Notes under the pieces: generated by a model
What the model was told of the DNA's origin: nothing
Database searches by the model: none
Seen by the model: only the letters and a program-made list of their open reading frames with translations
Shown here: in pieces, positions 1 through 7,126 of the stretch
How the letters are laid out: every line of letters starts with the position of its first letter
How positions within the stretch are numbered: the stretch's first letter is position 1
Position numbers and translations under genes: made by a program
Assembly (NCBI GenBank): GCA_031279875.1
Contig: JAITHS010000117.1
Coordinates: forward strand, 1 to 18,716
Length of the DNA stretch: 18,716 nucleotides
From: Tannerella sp.
GTDB taxonomy: Bacteria; Bacteroidota; Bacteroidia; Bacteroidales; Tannerellaceae
Direction: 5' to 3'

Positions 1-129
1 CGCCGCTCCGCCTACTACAACTACTATACCGGCAAAATTTGGGGCGCCGCCGCAAGTTATGACCTGTGCTTAAATTCTTCGACACTTGGAGTTGATAAGG
101 TGATTGAAGTGATTCGGAAAACTGTGTAA
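1..129 (+). CDS. Cytidylate kinase-like protein, C-terminal fragment (5' end outside window)
   Basis: Frame 1 is open from the first base to a TAA at 127-129 and gives 42 residues with no start, so this is the 3' end of a gene that begins left of the window. The peptide contains RRSAYYNYYTGKIWG and YDLCLNSSTLG, followed by a short amphipathic end (VDKVIEVIRKTV). The pattern Arg-rich LID, YY..YTG..W, YDL..NSS.LG, then a closing helix is what I know from the Bacteroidota cytidylate kinase-like family (AAA-type P-loop kinases, Pfam Cytidylate_kin2 type). These are distinct from the canonical Cmk, and their true substrate is mostly untested. The P-loop is not in the window, so activity cannot be judged. 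The gene converges on the glutamine synthetase gene with only 7 bases between the two stop codons. The assignment rests on a short C-terminal match. Confidence 0.65.
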   Translation, partial: RRSAYYNYYTGKIWGAAASYDLCLNSSTLGVDKVIEVIRKTV

Positions 130-136
130 CTAAAAA

Positions 137-2332
137 TCAGCGGAGAAACAGCAGTTCGCGGTATTTCGGCAGTGGCCAAAGTTCGTTGTCAACGATAAAT
201 TCCAGTTTATCAACGTTATAGCGGATTACATCGAAGAACGGCAATACCTTATCGTGGTATGCGAGAGCCTTAGCGCGTTCGTCTTCGATTTTGTTGACTT
301 CTTTGCGCGTTTCAACCATCTTTTCGACGTTCGATTTGATTGTAGAGATACGGTCGGAAATTTCTTCTATGATGCTCGAATCATGCTTGGCAAGTTTGTC
401 GGCTTTGGCTTTAGGATATACCTGAGTAATTTTGTAAACATTGTCCAACAGCGCCGACTGATACTTGGTTGCTACCGGAATGATGTGGTTCAGAACGAGG
501 TCTCCGAGTACACGTGCTTCGATTTGAATCTTCTTCGTGTAAGTTTCCCATTTAACATTGTTGCGCGATTTGAGTTCGTCTTCTGATAATACTTCCAACT
601 TTGTAAACAGTTCGATAGATTCTTTCTTCGTGTAAGCGTCGATGATAACGGGCACGCTTGTTTCGCAGTCGAGACCGCGTTCTGCGGCTTCTTTTTTCCA
701 CTCGTCGCTGTAGCCGTTTTTCTCGTAACGAATTTTCTTTGAATCGATAACATATTTCTTAAGTACCTCAAAGATAGCCTCTTCCTTTTTAGAGCCTTTT
801 TTGATTTTCTCGTCAACGGAGGCTTTAAATTCTTTCAACTGGGCGGCTACGATAGAGTTGAGAACTATCATGCCGGAGCCGCAGTTTGCCGACGAGCCGA
901 CGGCGCGGAACTCAAATCTGTTGCCGGTAAAGGCAAAAGGCGATGTACGGTTGCGGTCGGTATTGTCGAGCCACACTTCGGGTATGCTGCCGATGCCGAG
1001 AGTGAGTATTTTTTTGCCGTCAATTTTAATTGCTTCCGCTTTCTTGCTTTTTTCCATCTTGTCGAGAACTTTCGTCAACTGGTCGCCGAGAAACACCGAT
1101 ACGATAGCAGGAGGAGCTTCGTTGGCGCCAAGACGGTGAGCGTTTTGAGCCGTCATAATCGACGCTTTCAAGAGCGCATTATGCTTGTAAATAGCCATTA
1201 AAGTATTGACTACAAAGGTAATAAATATCAGATTATCTTCATCGGTTTTGCCCGGAGTAAAGAGACCGATGCCTGTGTCTGTGCCGAGCGACCAGTTGTT
1301 GTGTTTGCCGGAACCGTTAATGCCTGCGAAAGGCTTCTCGTGAAGCAGCAAACGAAAACCGTGCTTGCGGGCTACCTTTTTCATTATCGACATCATGAGC
1401 AAGTTCTGGTCAACCGACAAGTTTGTTTCGCCGAATATAGGAGCGAGTTCAAACTGGTTGGGAGCGACTTCGTTGTGTCTGGTTTTCAGAGGGATACCGT
1501 ATTTATATCCTTCAAATTCAATATCTTTCATATAAGCCTGAACGCGGGTCGGGATAGAGCCGAAATAGTGGTCTTCCAACTGCTGGTCTTTGGCAGAATC
1601 GTGTCCGAGCAATGTGCGTCCCGTCAGCATTAAATCGGGGCGGGCGGCATAAAGTCCGTCGTCGATAAGGAAGTATTCCTGCTCCCATCCGAGATAGGAA
1701 TAAACTTTTTTGACGTCTTTCTTGAAATAGTGGCATACATCGACGGCCGCCTTATCTACTGCTTTGAGGGCTTTGAGCAAAGGTGCCTTATAATCAAGGG
1801 CTTCGCCGGTGTATGAGATAAAAATTGTCGGGATACAGAGAGTATCGTCAACGACAAAAGCGGGAGAGGTCGGGTCCCAAGCCGTATAGCCGCGTGCCTC
1901 GAAAGTGCTGCGGATACCGCCGCTGGGAAACGATGATGCGTCGGGTTCCTGCTGTGCAAGCAGTTTGCCGGAGAACTCTTCAATGACGGGGCTTCCCGGC
2001 TCACCCGAATACTCAATAAACGAATCATGCTTTTCAGCCGTAGTATCGGTAAGCGGCTGGAACCAGTGAGTGTAATGCGTTGCGCCAAGTTCCACAGCCC
2101 ACGATTTCATACCGGCGGCTACCTGATTGGCTAATTCGAGATCAAGCGTTTCACCTGCTTCTATCTTGACGTCTACCATCTTAATAGTCGCCTTTGACAG
2201 ATACTTTGACATCTGCTTTTTGTTGAATACATATTTCCCGTAATATTCCGAAGATAACGGTGCTGGCGCCGAAACGGCTACGGCTTTCTTCTTGTAAGCC
2301 TCTTCTACTACTTTAAATCTTAATTTTGACAT
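137..2332 (-). CDS. glnN: Type III glutamine synthetase (GSIII)
   Basis: ATP-dependent ligation of ammonia to glutamate in the cytoplasm, the main ammonium-assimilating step. The 731-residue length fits the large GSIII class (about 700-730 residues) and not GSI or GSII (about 350-470). Visible hallmarks are HWFQPLTDTTAEKHDSF at about residues 89-105, the GWEQEYFLID segment with its metal-binding Glu, RHNEVAPNQFELAP, and GSGKHNNWSLGTDTG around residue 343, which corresponds to the glutamate/ATP-site region of glutamine synthetases. The start at 2332 is the first Met after the upstream transporter and gives the usual MSKLRFK N-terminus. It lies 54 bases downstream of the amt stop with no TAnnTTTG box in the gap, so it is probably the second gene of an amt-glnN operon and induced with it under nitrogen limitation (inference). 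No PII (glnB) gene is seen nearby. Often annotated glnA in genomes. Confidence 0.97.
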   Translation of the reverse strand: MSKLRFKVVEEAYKKKAVAVSAPAPLSSEYYGKYVFNKKQMSKYLSKATIKMVDVKIEAGETLDLELANQVAAGMKSWAVELGATHYTHWFQPLTDTTAEKHDSFIEYSGEPGSPVIEEFSGKLLAQQEPDASSFPSGGIRSTFEARGYTAWDPTSPAFVVDDTLCIPTIFISYTGEALDYKAPLLKALKAVDKAAVDVCHYFKKDVKKVYSYLGWEQEYFLIDDGLYAARPDLMLTGRTLLGHDSAKDQQLEDHYFGSIPTRVQAYMKDIEFEGYKYGIPLKTRHNEVAPNQFELAPIFGETNLSVDQNLLMMSIMKKVARKHGFRLLLHEKPFAGINGSGKHNNWSLGTDTGIGLFTPGKTDEDNLIFITFVVNTLMAIYKHNALLKASIMTAQNAHRLGANEAPPAIVSVFLGDQLTKVLDKMEKSKKAEAIKIDGKKILTLGIGSIPEVWLDNTDRNRTSPFAFTGNRFEFRAVGSSANCGSGMIVLNSIVAAQLKEFKASVDEKIKKGSKKEEAIFEVLKKYVIDSKKIRYEKNGYSDEWKKEAAERGLDCETSVPVIIDAYTKKESIELFTKLEVLSEDELKSRNNVKWETYTKKIQIEARVLGDLVLNHIIPVATKYQSALLDNVYKITQVYPKAKADKLAKHDSSIIEEISDRISTIKSNVEKMVETRKEVNKIEDERAKALAYHDKVLPFFDVIRYNVDKLEFIVDNELWPLPKYRELLFLR

Positions 2333-2386
2333 TTTTTGATAATTTAATTTGTTAATACTGAATGAATTTATGTTTTTTGTTTATAA

Positions 2387-3712
2387 TTAATTGTATGCCG
2401 ACTCTCCATGTTCGTAAACGTCAAGTCCCTCTTCTTCAATGCGTTTTGTTACGCGCATGCCGACGGTTTTGTCAACTATCTTGAAGAGGATAAATGTCAT
2501 AACGCCACTGAAAACGAGCGCTGCGAAGTTTACGATCACTTGAACGCCGAGTTGATGCCAATCGCCGTAGAGAGCGCCTTGTGCTCCGTCGGGGGTTATG
2601 AGTTTGGTAGCGAAAACGCCTGTCAGGATAGCTCCAACGAAACCGCCGACGCCATGTACTCCAAATGCGTCGAGAGCGTCGTCGTATCCGAATTTAGGTT
2701 TGATATAAGCCACTGACATAAAGCATACTAACGTCGAAATCAACCCTATGAACAGTGCGCCCATCGCGTCCGACGAGCCTGCGGCGGGTGTTATAGCCAC
2801 TAATCCGGCGACCGCGCCCGTACATATTCCTATCACGGTAGGTTTGCCGTTGACAATCCATTCGAGAATCATCCACGTCGTAGCGGCAACAGATGTGGCT
2901 AAATGCGTAACTAAAAACGCATTAGCGGCCAAGCCGTCGGCGCTAAGTCCGCTACCGGCATTGAAACCGAACCATCCGAGCCACAGCAGAGCCGTTCCCA
3001 GCACTACAAAAGGCACGTTATGAGGCAGTATGGAACTCGTTCCGTAGCCTTGCCGCCTGCCGAGCATGATAGCGATAACGAGCGCTGAGATACCGGCGTT
3101 GATGTGTACCACCGTGCCGCCGGCAAAGTCAAGAGCGCCCATGCGTTGCATCCAGCCGCCGCCCCATACCCAATGAGCTAAAGGATTGTAAACGAGTATA
3201 GACCAGAGGATTGAAAACAGCAGGAAGCCCGAAAACTTCATCCTTTCGGCAAAAGCGCCGACTATCAGCGCTGGGGTGATAACGGCAAACTTGCACTGGA
3301 AAAGGGCAAAAAGAACTTCCGGTATGTTGCCCGACGTGAGCGCATCCTTATTTATTCCGTAGAGGAAAAGTTTGTCGAACCCACCGACGATTTCGCCTAT
3401 CCACGAGCCTTCAAAACCTTTGCCGAAGACAGCCGTGTAGCCATAAACTATCCATTCTATCGTTATGATTGCCGTAAGAACTACGCACTGCATCATAACG
3501 CTTAAAACGTTTTTGCGACGTACCATGCCTCCGTAAAAAAATGCCAGACCGGGTATTGTCATCAGCATAACGAGCATCGTTGCCGCTAATATCCATGCGG
3601 TATTACCGCTGTCTAATGTGGCGGGCGCCGCCGCCTCTGTTTGCGCTAACCCACTAAACGGGAGCGTCGAAAGCAGGAGTATCAAACCTGCATAAGAAAA
3701 TAGTTTTTTCAT
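2387..3712 (-). CDS. amtB: Ammonium transporter, Amt/Rh family
   Basis: Inner-membrane channel for ammonium/ammonia. The 441-residue protein starts with a cleavable signal peptide (basic MKK, hydrophobic core, end at about GLAQ24), followed by about 11 hydrophobic segments, as in E. coli AmtB. Family motifs are FFYGGMVRRKNVLS near the N-terminus, GAFAERMKFSG, HWVWGGGW, and the twin pore histidines: H203 in VVHINAG and H353 in FGVHGVGG. The cytoplasmic C-terminal tail (about residues 410-441) is the region that binds PII proteins in relatives; no glnB is adjacent here. It is the first gene of a probable amt-glnN operon, with a good promoter about 46-76 bases upstream of its start. The pairing couples uptake and assimilation of ammonium. 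Confidence 0.96.
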   Translation of the reverse strand: MKKLFSYAGLILLLSTLPFSGLAQTEAAAPATLDSGNTAWILAATMLVMLMTIPGLAFFYGGMVRRKNVLSVMMQCVVLTAIITIEWIVYGYTAVFGKGFEGSWIGEIVGGFDKLFLYGINKDALTSGNIPEVLFALFQCKFAVITPALIVGAFAERMKFSGFLLFSILWSILVYNPLAHWVWGGGWMQRMGALDFAGGTVVHINAGISALVIAIMLGRRQGYGTSSILPHNVPFVVLGTALLWLGWFGFNAGSGLSADGLAANAFLVTHLATSVAATTWMILEWIVNGKPTVIGICTGAVAGLVAITPAAGSSDAMGALFIGLISTLVCFMSVAYIKPKFGYDDALDAFGVHGVGGFVGAILTGVFATKLITPDGAQGALYGDWHQLGVQVIVNFAALVFSGVMTFILFKIVDKTVGMRVTKRIEEEGLDVYEHGESAYN

Positions 3713-3757
3713 CGCTTTTTATTGACTGTTTAATGTCTTTTTCTAAATTTTACGCCG

Positions 3758-3788
3758 CAAAGGTACAACTAATTTTTGAAATATGCAA
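3758..3788 (-). promoter_or_regulatory. Bacteroidota-type promoter for amt-glnN
   Basis: Read on the minus strand, a TACCTTTG -7 box (plus 3758-3765) is preceded after exactly 20 bases by TTG (plus 3786-3788). This fits the TTG-N19-21-TAnnTTTG pattern of the Bacteroidota housekeeping sigma factor. Transcription would begin around 3750 and leave a leader of roughly 38 bases before the amt ATG at 3712. Confidence 0.75.
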
Positions 3789-3799
3789 CAAAATGACAC

Positions 3800-3833
3800 T
3801 TTTTTTCAAAAAAAAATTTCGTTTTGAAAAAAA
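3800..3833. repeat. AT-rich perfect inverted repeat upstream of the amt promoter
   Basis: The arms TTTTTTTCAAAA (3800-3811) and TTTTGAAAAAAA (3822-3833) are perfect 12-base complements around a 10-base loop. The element lies 11 bases upstream of the -33 TTG of the amt promoter and directly beside the GC-rich repeat. It could be an UP-element-like or protein-binding site for amt, or part of the 3' end of the maf transcript. The stem has only one G-C pair, so the structural effect is uncertain. Confidence 0.5.
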
Positions 3834-3939
3834 TGCAAGGGTTGAAGCACCCGAACCGCTTGCAGGGTTTTAGAACCGCTGCAAGGGTTGAAACTCCTAA
3901 ACCGCTTGCAGGGTTTCAAAACCCTGCAAGGGGTTGAAA
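3834..3939. repeat. Short tandem repeat, about 46 bp period, 2.4 copies, ending at the maf stop codon
   Basis: Copy 1 spans 3834-3879 and copy 2 spans 3880-3924; a partial third copy begins at 3925. Each opens with TGCAAGGGTTGAA, continues to an ACCGCT, and has TGCAGGGTTT in its second half, so each copy is itself built from inverted TGCAAGG/TGCAGGG half-units. The period is not a multiple of three, and the reading frames crossing it do not resemble any protein, so it is non-coding. It is far richer in GC than the flanking A/T tracts. This looks like a small dispersed intergenic repeat of the kind common in Bacteroidota, but copy number elsewhere in the genome cannot be seen. Confidence 0.8.
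3907..3928 (-). terminator. Perfect GC-rich palindrome, possible hairpin at the 3' end of maf
   Basis: TGCAGGGTTT and AAACCCTGCA are perfect complements separated by only CA (22 bases in all). The palindrome lies 12 bases beyond the maf stop codon in the direction of maf transcription. In RNA it could form a stable stem, consistent with a terminator or 3'-end stabiliser. No U-tract follows directly, so rho-independent termination is not certain. It is also part of the tandem repeat. Confidence 0.35.
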
Positions 3940-4506
3940 TCAGAACGCTTTTAATTCCTGATACAGTCTTTGCACAGGCAATCCCATTACGTTGTAGAAC
4001 GAGCCTTCTATCGACCTGACGCCGATGTAGCCTATCCATTCCTGAATGCCATACGCACCGGCTTTGTCGTATGGCTTGTAACGGTCAACGTAATATGTTA
4101 TCTCGTTGTCGGTCAGGACGGCAAAATCGACCGTAGAACATACTGAAAAGTCCTTTTGGCGCTCTTTTGTTGTCAGAACTACGGCTGTAACTACTTTGTG
4201 TTTGCGTCCCGAAAGGCGTTTGAGCATCTCAACGGCATCGTCGCGGTCTGTCGGCTTTTCGATTATCTTGTTGTCGATAATCACCACAGTATCAGCCGTT
4301 ATGATAAGTTCGTCGGCACTCATTCCGGCTTTATACGCTTCCGCTTTACGGTGTGCTATGAAGAGAGGCGTTTCGTCGGGCGGCAACTCTAACGGGAACG
4401 TTTCGTCGATGTCGGGGATAAGGCGCACTGTGAAGTCGATGTCTAATCCTTTGAGCAGTTCTTTTCTGCGCGGAGAGTTGGACGCAAGAACCAATTTATG
4501 TTGCAT
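3940..4506 (-). CDS. maf: Maf family nucleoside triphosphate pyrophosphatase (likely dTTP/UTP type)
   Basis: House-cleaning hydrolase that converts non-canonical or excess NTPs to NMP and pyrophosphate in the cytoplasm. The 188-residue length is normal. Family motifs in order are LASNSPRRKELL (residues 7-18, phosphate-binding loop), the conserved Lys in AHRKAEAY (K54), the catalytic Asp in ITADTVV (D72), LSGRKHKVVT, and YGIQEWIGYIGVRSIEGSFYNVMGLP near the C-terminus. These resemble the YhdE subgroup; dTTP/UTP preference is inferred from the family, not shown. The gene stands alone, divergent from the bactofilin gene, with its own TAnnTTTG box in the shared 118-bp spacer. Its stop codon touches a GC-rich repeat. 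Confidence 0.94.
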   Translation of the reverse strand: MQHKLVLASNSPRRKELLKGLDIDFTVRLIPDIDETFPLELPPDETPLFIAHRKAEAYKAGMSADELIITADTVVIIDNKIIEKPTDRDDAVEMLKRLSGRKHKVVTAVVLTTKERQKDFSVCSTVDFAVLTDNEITYYVDRYKPYDKAGAYGIQEWIGYIGVRSIEGSFYNVMGLPVQRLYQELKAF

Positions 4507-4527
4507 ATTTTTTTCGTTTTAGGAGTG

Positions 4528-4535
4528 CAAATGTA
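4528..4535 (-). promoter_or_regulatory. Probable -7 box of the maf promoter
   Basis: On the minus strand TACATTTG fits TAnnTTTG and lies 21 bases upstream of the maf ATG. No clean TTG occurs 19-21 bases further upstream (only a T-rich stretch), so the -33 element is weak. Confidence 0.5.
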
Positions 4536-4576
4536 CAAAAAAATTGCTTTCGGATTAAAGAAAATCAAAAAAATGC

Positions 4577-4605
4577 TTGGATTAAAAAAAAAATGCGTAT
4601 CTTTG
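4577..4605 (+). promoter_or_regulatory. Promoter of the bactofilin gene
   Basis: TTG at 4577-4579 and TATCTTTG at 4598-4605 are separated by 18 bases, close to the Bacteroidota consensus. A start site near 4612 would give a leader of only about a dozen bases before the ATG at 4625. It is divergent to the maf promoter. Confidence 0.7.
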
Positions 4606-4624
4606 CGACAAATTTTGTTTAATC

Positions 4625-5044
4625 ATGGCTAAAATTTATGAAGAGCCTGTTAACAGCGGCGGACTGCATAACGTTCTCGCATCAGGCACAATACTAACAG
4701 GAACGGTAGTTACCGAATCCGATTTTCGTATCGACGGGCGCGTAGAGGGCGAAATCAATTGCAAGGGCAAGATTGTGATTGGCCCCAAAGGGAGCGTCAA
4801 AGGCAATATTAACTCTGTCAACGCAGAGGTATTCGGCAGTGTCGAAGGCACTATTCATTTGTCGGAGCGTCTGATAATCAAGTCGTCGGCCAATATTAAA
4901 GGCGACATTTTTATCCAAACGTTGGAGATAGAGCCGGGCGCCAAACTTAACGGTTCATGCTCAATGTCGGGCAAAGAACAAGCAACAATGGTCGTACCGC
5001 CTATAGTTTCAGGCGGGAATCCCATGATGCAGAAGCCGAAATAG
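4625..5044 (+). CDS. Bactofilin (polymer-forming cytoskeletal protein)
   Basis: Small 139-residue protein of the bactofilin (DUF583) family, which self-assembles into nucleotide-independent filaments that act as scaffolds for cell-shape, wall or polarity functions. The middle (about residues 18-118) shows the beta-helix pattern of short strands each turning at Gly: GTVVTESDFRIDGRVEGEI, CKGKIVIGPKGSVKGNI, AEVFGSVEGTI, IIKSSANIKGDI, LEIEPGAKLNGSC. The N-terminal and Met/Pro-rich C-terminal tails are short and probably disordered, as is usual. It is the only complete plus-strand gene in the window and has its own promoter. The M23 peptidase gene often found beside bactofilins is absent. Its last 36 bases overlap the end of malQ on the other strand. 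Confidence 0.93.
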   Translation: MAKIYEEPVNSGGLHNVLASGTILTGTVVTESDFRIDGRVEGEINCKGKIVIGPKGSVKGNINSVNAEVFGSVEGTIHLSERLIIKSSANIKGDIFIQTLEIEPGAKLNGSCSMSGKEQATMVVPPIVSGGNPMMQKPK

Positions 5045-7123
5045 GTTGCACTCCTCCAATGCGATATGCATTCGGTAGCACCAATAATGGTGCGGGTCGG
5101 CAGGAATGTTGATGCGTTCGTCGGCAGGGGCGCCCGTTCGTCGGGTGCGTTCGTCGGCAGCAAACCAATCTTGTAACGGTATGACTGTCAGCATTGAAGG
5201 CGCGCTGATATGGTTTTCGATTATTTGCTTTGCTATTTCGGCTGTACAGTCGAGAGGGGCATTGCCGTTGCGTTTCAATACGTTATTGTAATACCGTTGC
5301 GTTTTGTTACGATCTTCGCGCCACCATGCTCTGATTGGGTTCATGTCGTGGGTTGAGGTGGTGCAGACCGACATTTCGGGTAATTTTTGCAAGTCGTTAA
5401 ACTCTACGCCCCACTGTTTCGGGGTACGTTCGAGTTCAAGCGAGAGTATTTGCAGCTCGTTCATCACTTCTCCGACCGTTGCTGGCAACATACCGAGATC
5501 TTCTCCGCAGATAAGCATGTCGGTACTGTCAATCAGCGGTTTAAGGCGCGTAAGAGCAGTCTGTTTCCAAAACTCATTATGTCGCACGAAAAAGAAATCG
5601 TGATATATTTTATCGAAAGCAGTGCGGTTTTCTTCGGATAATTGTTTGTAAGCGTCTGTTTTCCAAGCATTTATGCGCGGATGAAATTTGTTTGGTTCGT
5701 AAGGGTCGGGGAGAAATAACCCCGCCCCTGTCATAATCTCATCTTCCGTAAGTGGCAGCGCCGGACGAAAATGTCCCCAAAGCCCTTCTTTGTATTCGAG
5801 CGGTATTTCCCAAATTCTAAAAAATCCCAGAATATGGTCAATGCGTATAGCGTCGAAATAGTCGCTGAGTTTAGCGAAACGCTTTGTCCACCAAGCAAAT
5901 CCGTCTTTTTCCATTTCATCCCAGTTGTATGTCGGGAACGACCAGTTCTGACCTGTTTCGGAGAAATCGTCAGGTGGTGCTCCCGACTGTTGCTGCATGT
6001 TAAAATATTGCGGCTCGGTCCATGTTTCGACGCTTTCGCGGTTTACGCCTATCGGCAAGTCGCCTTTGAGTACGATGCGATTTGCGCGGGCGTAATCCGA
6101 AATCTCTTTAAATTGCCGATGCAGAGTATATTGAATAAAAAACGTATATAAACAGGGATTTATATCCGAATCGGGCAATAATTTTTCTATTTTATCGCGC
6201 TGATATTCAGCATATTCACCCCATTTTGAGCAATCTGCCGTTCCATTTTTATCCCGCAGATACGAAAATGCTGCATAAGGCATAAGCCATTCACGATTAG
6301 AGGCAATAAATTCTTTTAAACCGCTGTCGGCGAGGATATTAGCCTTTTCCTGATCAAAATATTCACGACAATACATCGTTTTGTACTTTTCAACCGCCTC
6401 ATAATCAACCGTTGCGCTGCTGTTTAGTTTTTTTTGAATCCGCTTGAAATAGTTTGCACGTCGCTTGTCGTTTAGTTGACCCATCGCGCGAACATTAATA
6501 TATAGAGGATGCAGGGCATAAATTGAGATGGCACTGTAAGGGTACGAGTCGGCGCGGGTATGAGTACGTGTAGTATCGTTCATCGGCAATAACTGGATGA
6601 GATTTTGCCCGGAACGTTTTACCAAGTCAATCAACGGTTTAATATCGCCGATGTCGCCTATTCCGAAACTATTCTCGCTTTTGAGCGAGAAAACAGGCAC
6701 AGCCGTACCGACTATTTTAACATTTTTTAACATATCAAGTCTTATGGGGAAAGCATTATGATTAGCGACATAGGACTCCACGCGTCGATTTTCGCCATCT
6801 TCCCAACAAATCAACTCTCCTGTTGCATTATCTTTGATAATAAACTTATATTCAAGTGGAAAAGTTATTTGATCGGCATTAAGCCGCAATTCCCACATCG
6901 GAAACGCCGCATCCGACATCAACGGCGCTTGGGTCGGATTCCACCATCCCAAACAAGGCTGATTACCCGCCACGGCGACAGTTTGAGACGGCAGAATATC
7001 GGGAGCCGAAAGGCTGATTTGAAAATTTCCGGCCCCCGTATATCTGTCGTAATCACTTTGAACCCGTATGTTGCGCGCCAACCAGTTTTTACAAAACGCC
7101 GATTTATAAAAAAGTTGCTTCAT
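5009..7123 (-). CDS. malQ: 4-alpha-glucanotransferase (GH77 amylomaltase) with one N-terminal CBM20-like domain
   Basis: Transfers alpha-1,4-glucan segments between malto-oligosaccharides (disproportionation), used in starch, maltose and glycogen metabolism; no signal peptide, so cytoplasmic. The 704 residues comprise a CBM20-like starch-binding domain at about 32-125 (AVAGNQPCLGWW, then FPLEYKFIIKD) and a GH77 barrel from about 138 (GTAVPVFSLKSENSFGIGD) to the end. Catalytic residues are in place: nucleophile D429 in RIDHILGF, acid/base E541 in CGEDLG, and transition-state Asp D593 in TSTHDMNP. The C-terminal motif DERINIPADPHHYWCYRMH is typical. Bacteroidota relatives, as I recall, are usually near 890 residues with two CBM20 domains (DPE2-like); here the N-terminus begins in what would be the linker before the second one. 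It starts 3 bases after the nrdJ stop, so it is probably co-transcribed with that gene. Confidence 0.95.
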   Translation of the reverse strand: MKQLFYKSAFCKNWLARNIRVQSDYDRYTGAGNFQISLSAPDILPSQTVAVAGNQPCLGWWNPTQAPLMSDAAFPMWELRLNADQITFPLEYKFIIKDNATGELICWEDGENRRVESYVANHNAFPIRLDMLKNVKIVGTAVPVFSLKSENSFGIGDIGDIKPLIDLVKRSGQNLIQLLPMNDTTRTHTRADSYPYSAISIYALHPLYINVRAMGQLNDKRRANYFKRIQKKLNSSATVDYEAVEKYKTMYCREYFDQEKANILADSGLKEFIASNREWLMPYAAFSYLRDKNGTADCSKWGEYAEYQRDKIEKLLPDSDINPCLYTFFIQYTLHRQFKEISDYARANRIVLKGDLPIGVNRESVETWTEPQYFNMQQQSGAPPDDFSETGQNWSFPTYNWDEMEKDGFAWWTKRFAKLSDYFDAIRIDHILGFFRIWEIPLEYKEGLWGHFRPALPLTEDEIMTGAGLFLPDPYEPNKFHPRINAWKTDAYKQLSEENRTAFDKIYHDFFFVRHNEFWKQTALTRLKPLIDSTDMLICGEDLGMLPATVGEVMNELQILSLELERTPKQWGVEFNDLQKLPEMSVCTTSTHDMNPIRAWWREDRNKTQRYYNNVLKRNGNAPLDCTAEIAKQIIENHISAPSMLTVIPLQDWFAADERTRRTGAPADERINIPADPHHYWCYRMHIALEECNLFRLLHHGIPA

Positions 7124-7126
7124 CCG

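Noticed and set aside
3834..3939. CRISPR array
   Set aside because: There are only 2.4 adjacent copies with no unique spacers between constant repeats, the copies are internally palindromic, and there are no cas genes in the window.
3806..4039. 77-codon minus-strand frame through the tandem repeat
   Set aside because: It overlaps the maf 3' end in another frame and translates the 46-bp repeat, whose period is not a multiple of three; not a gene.
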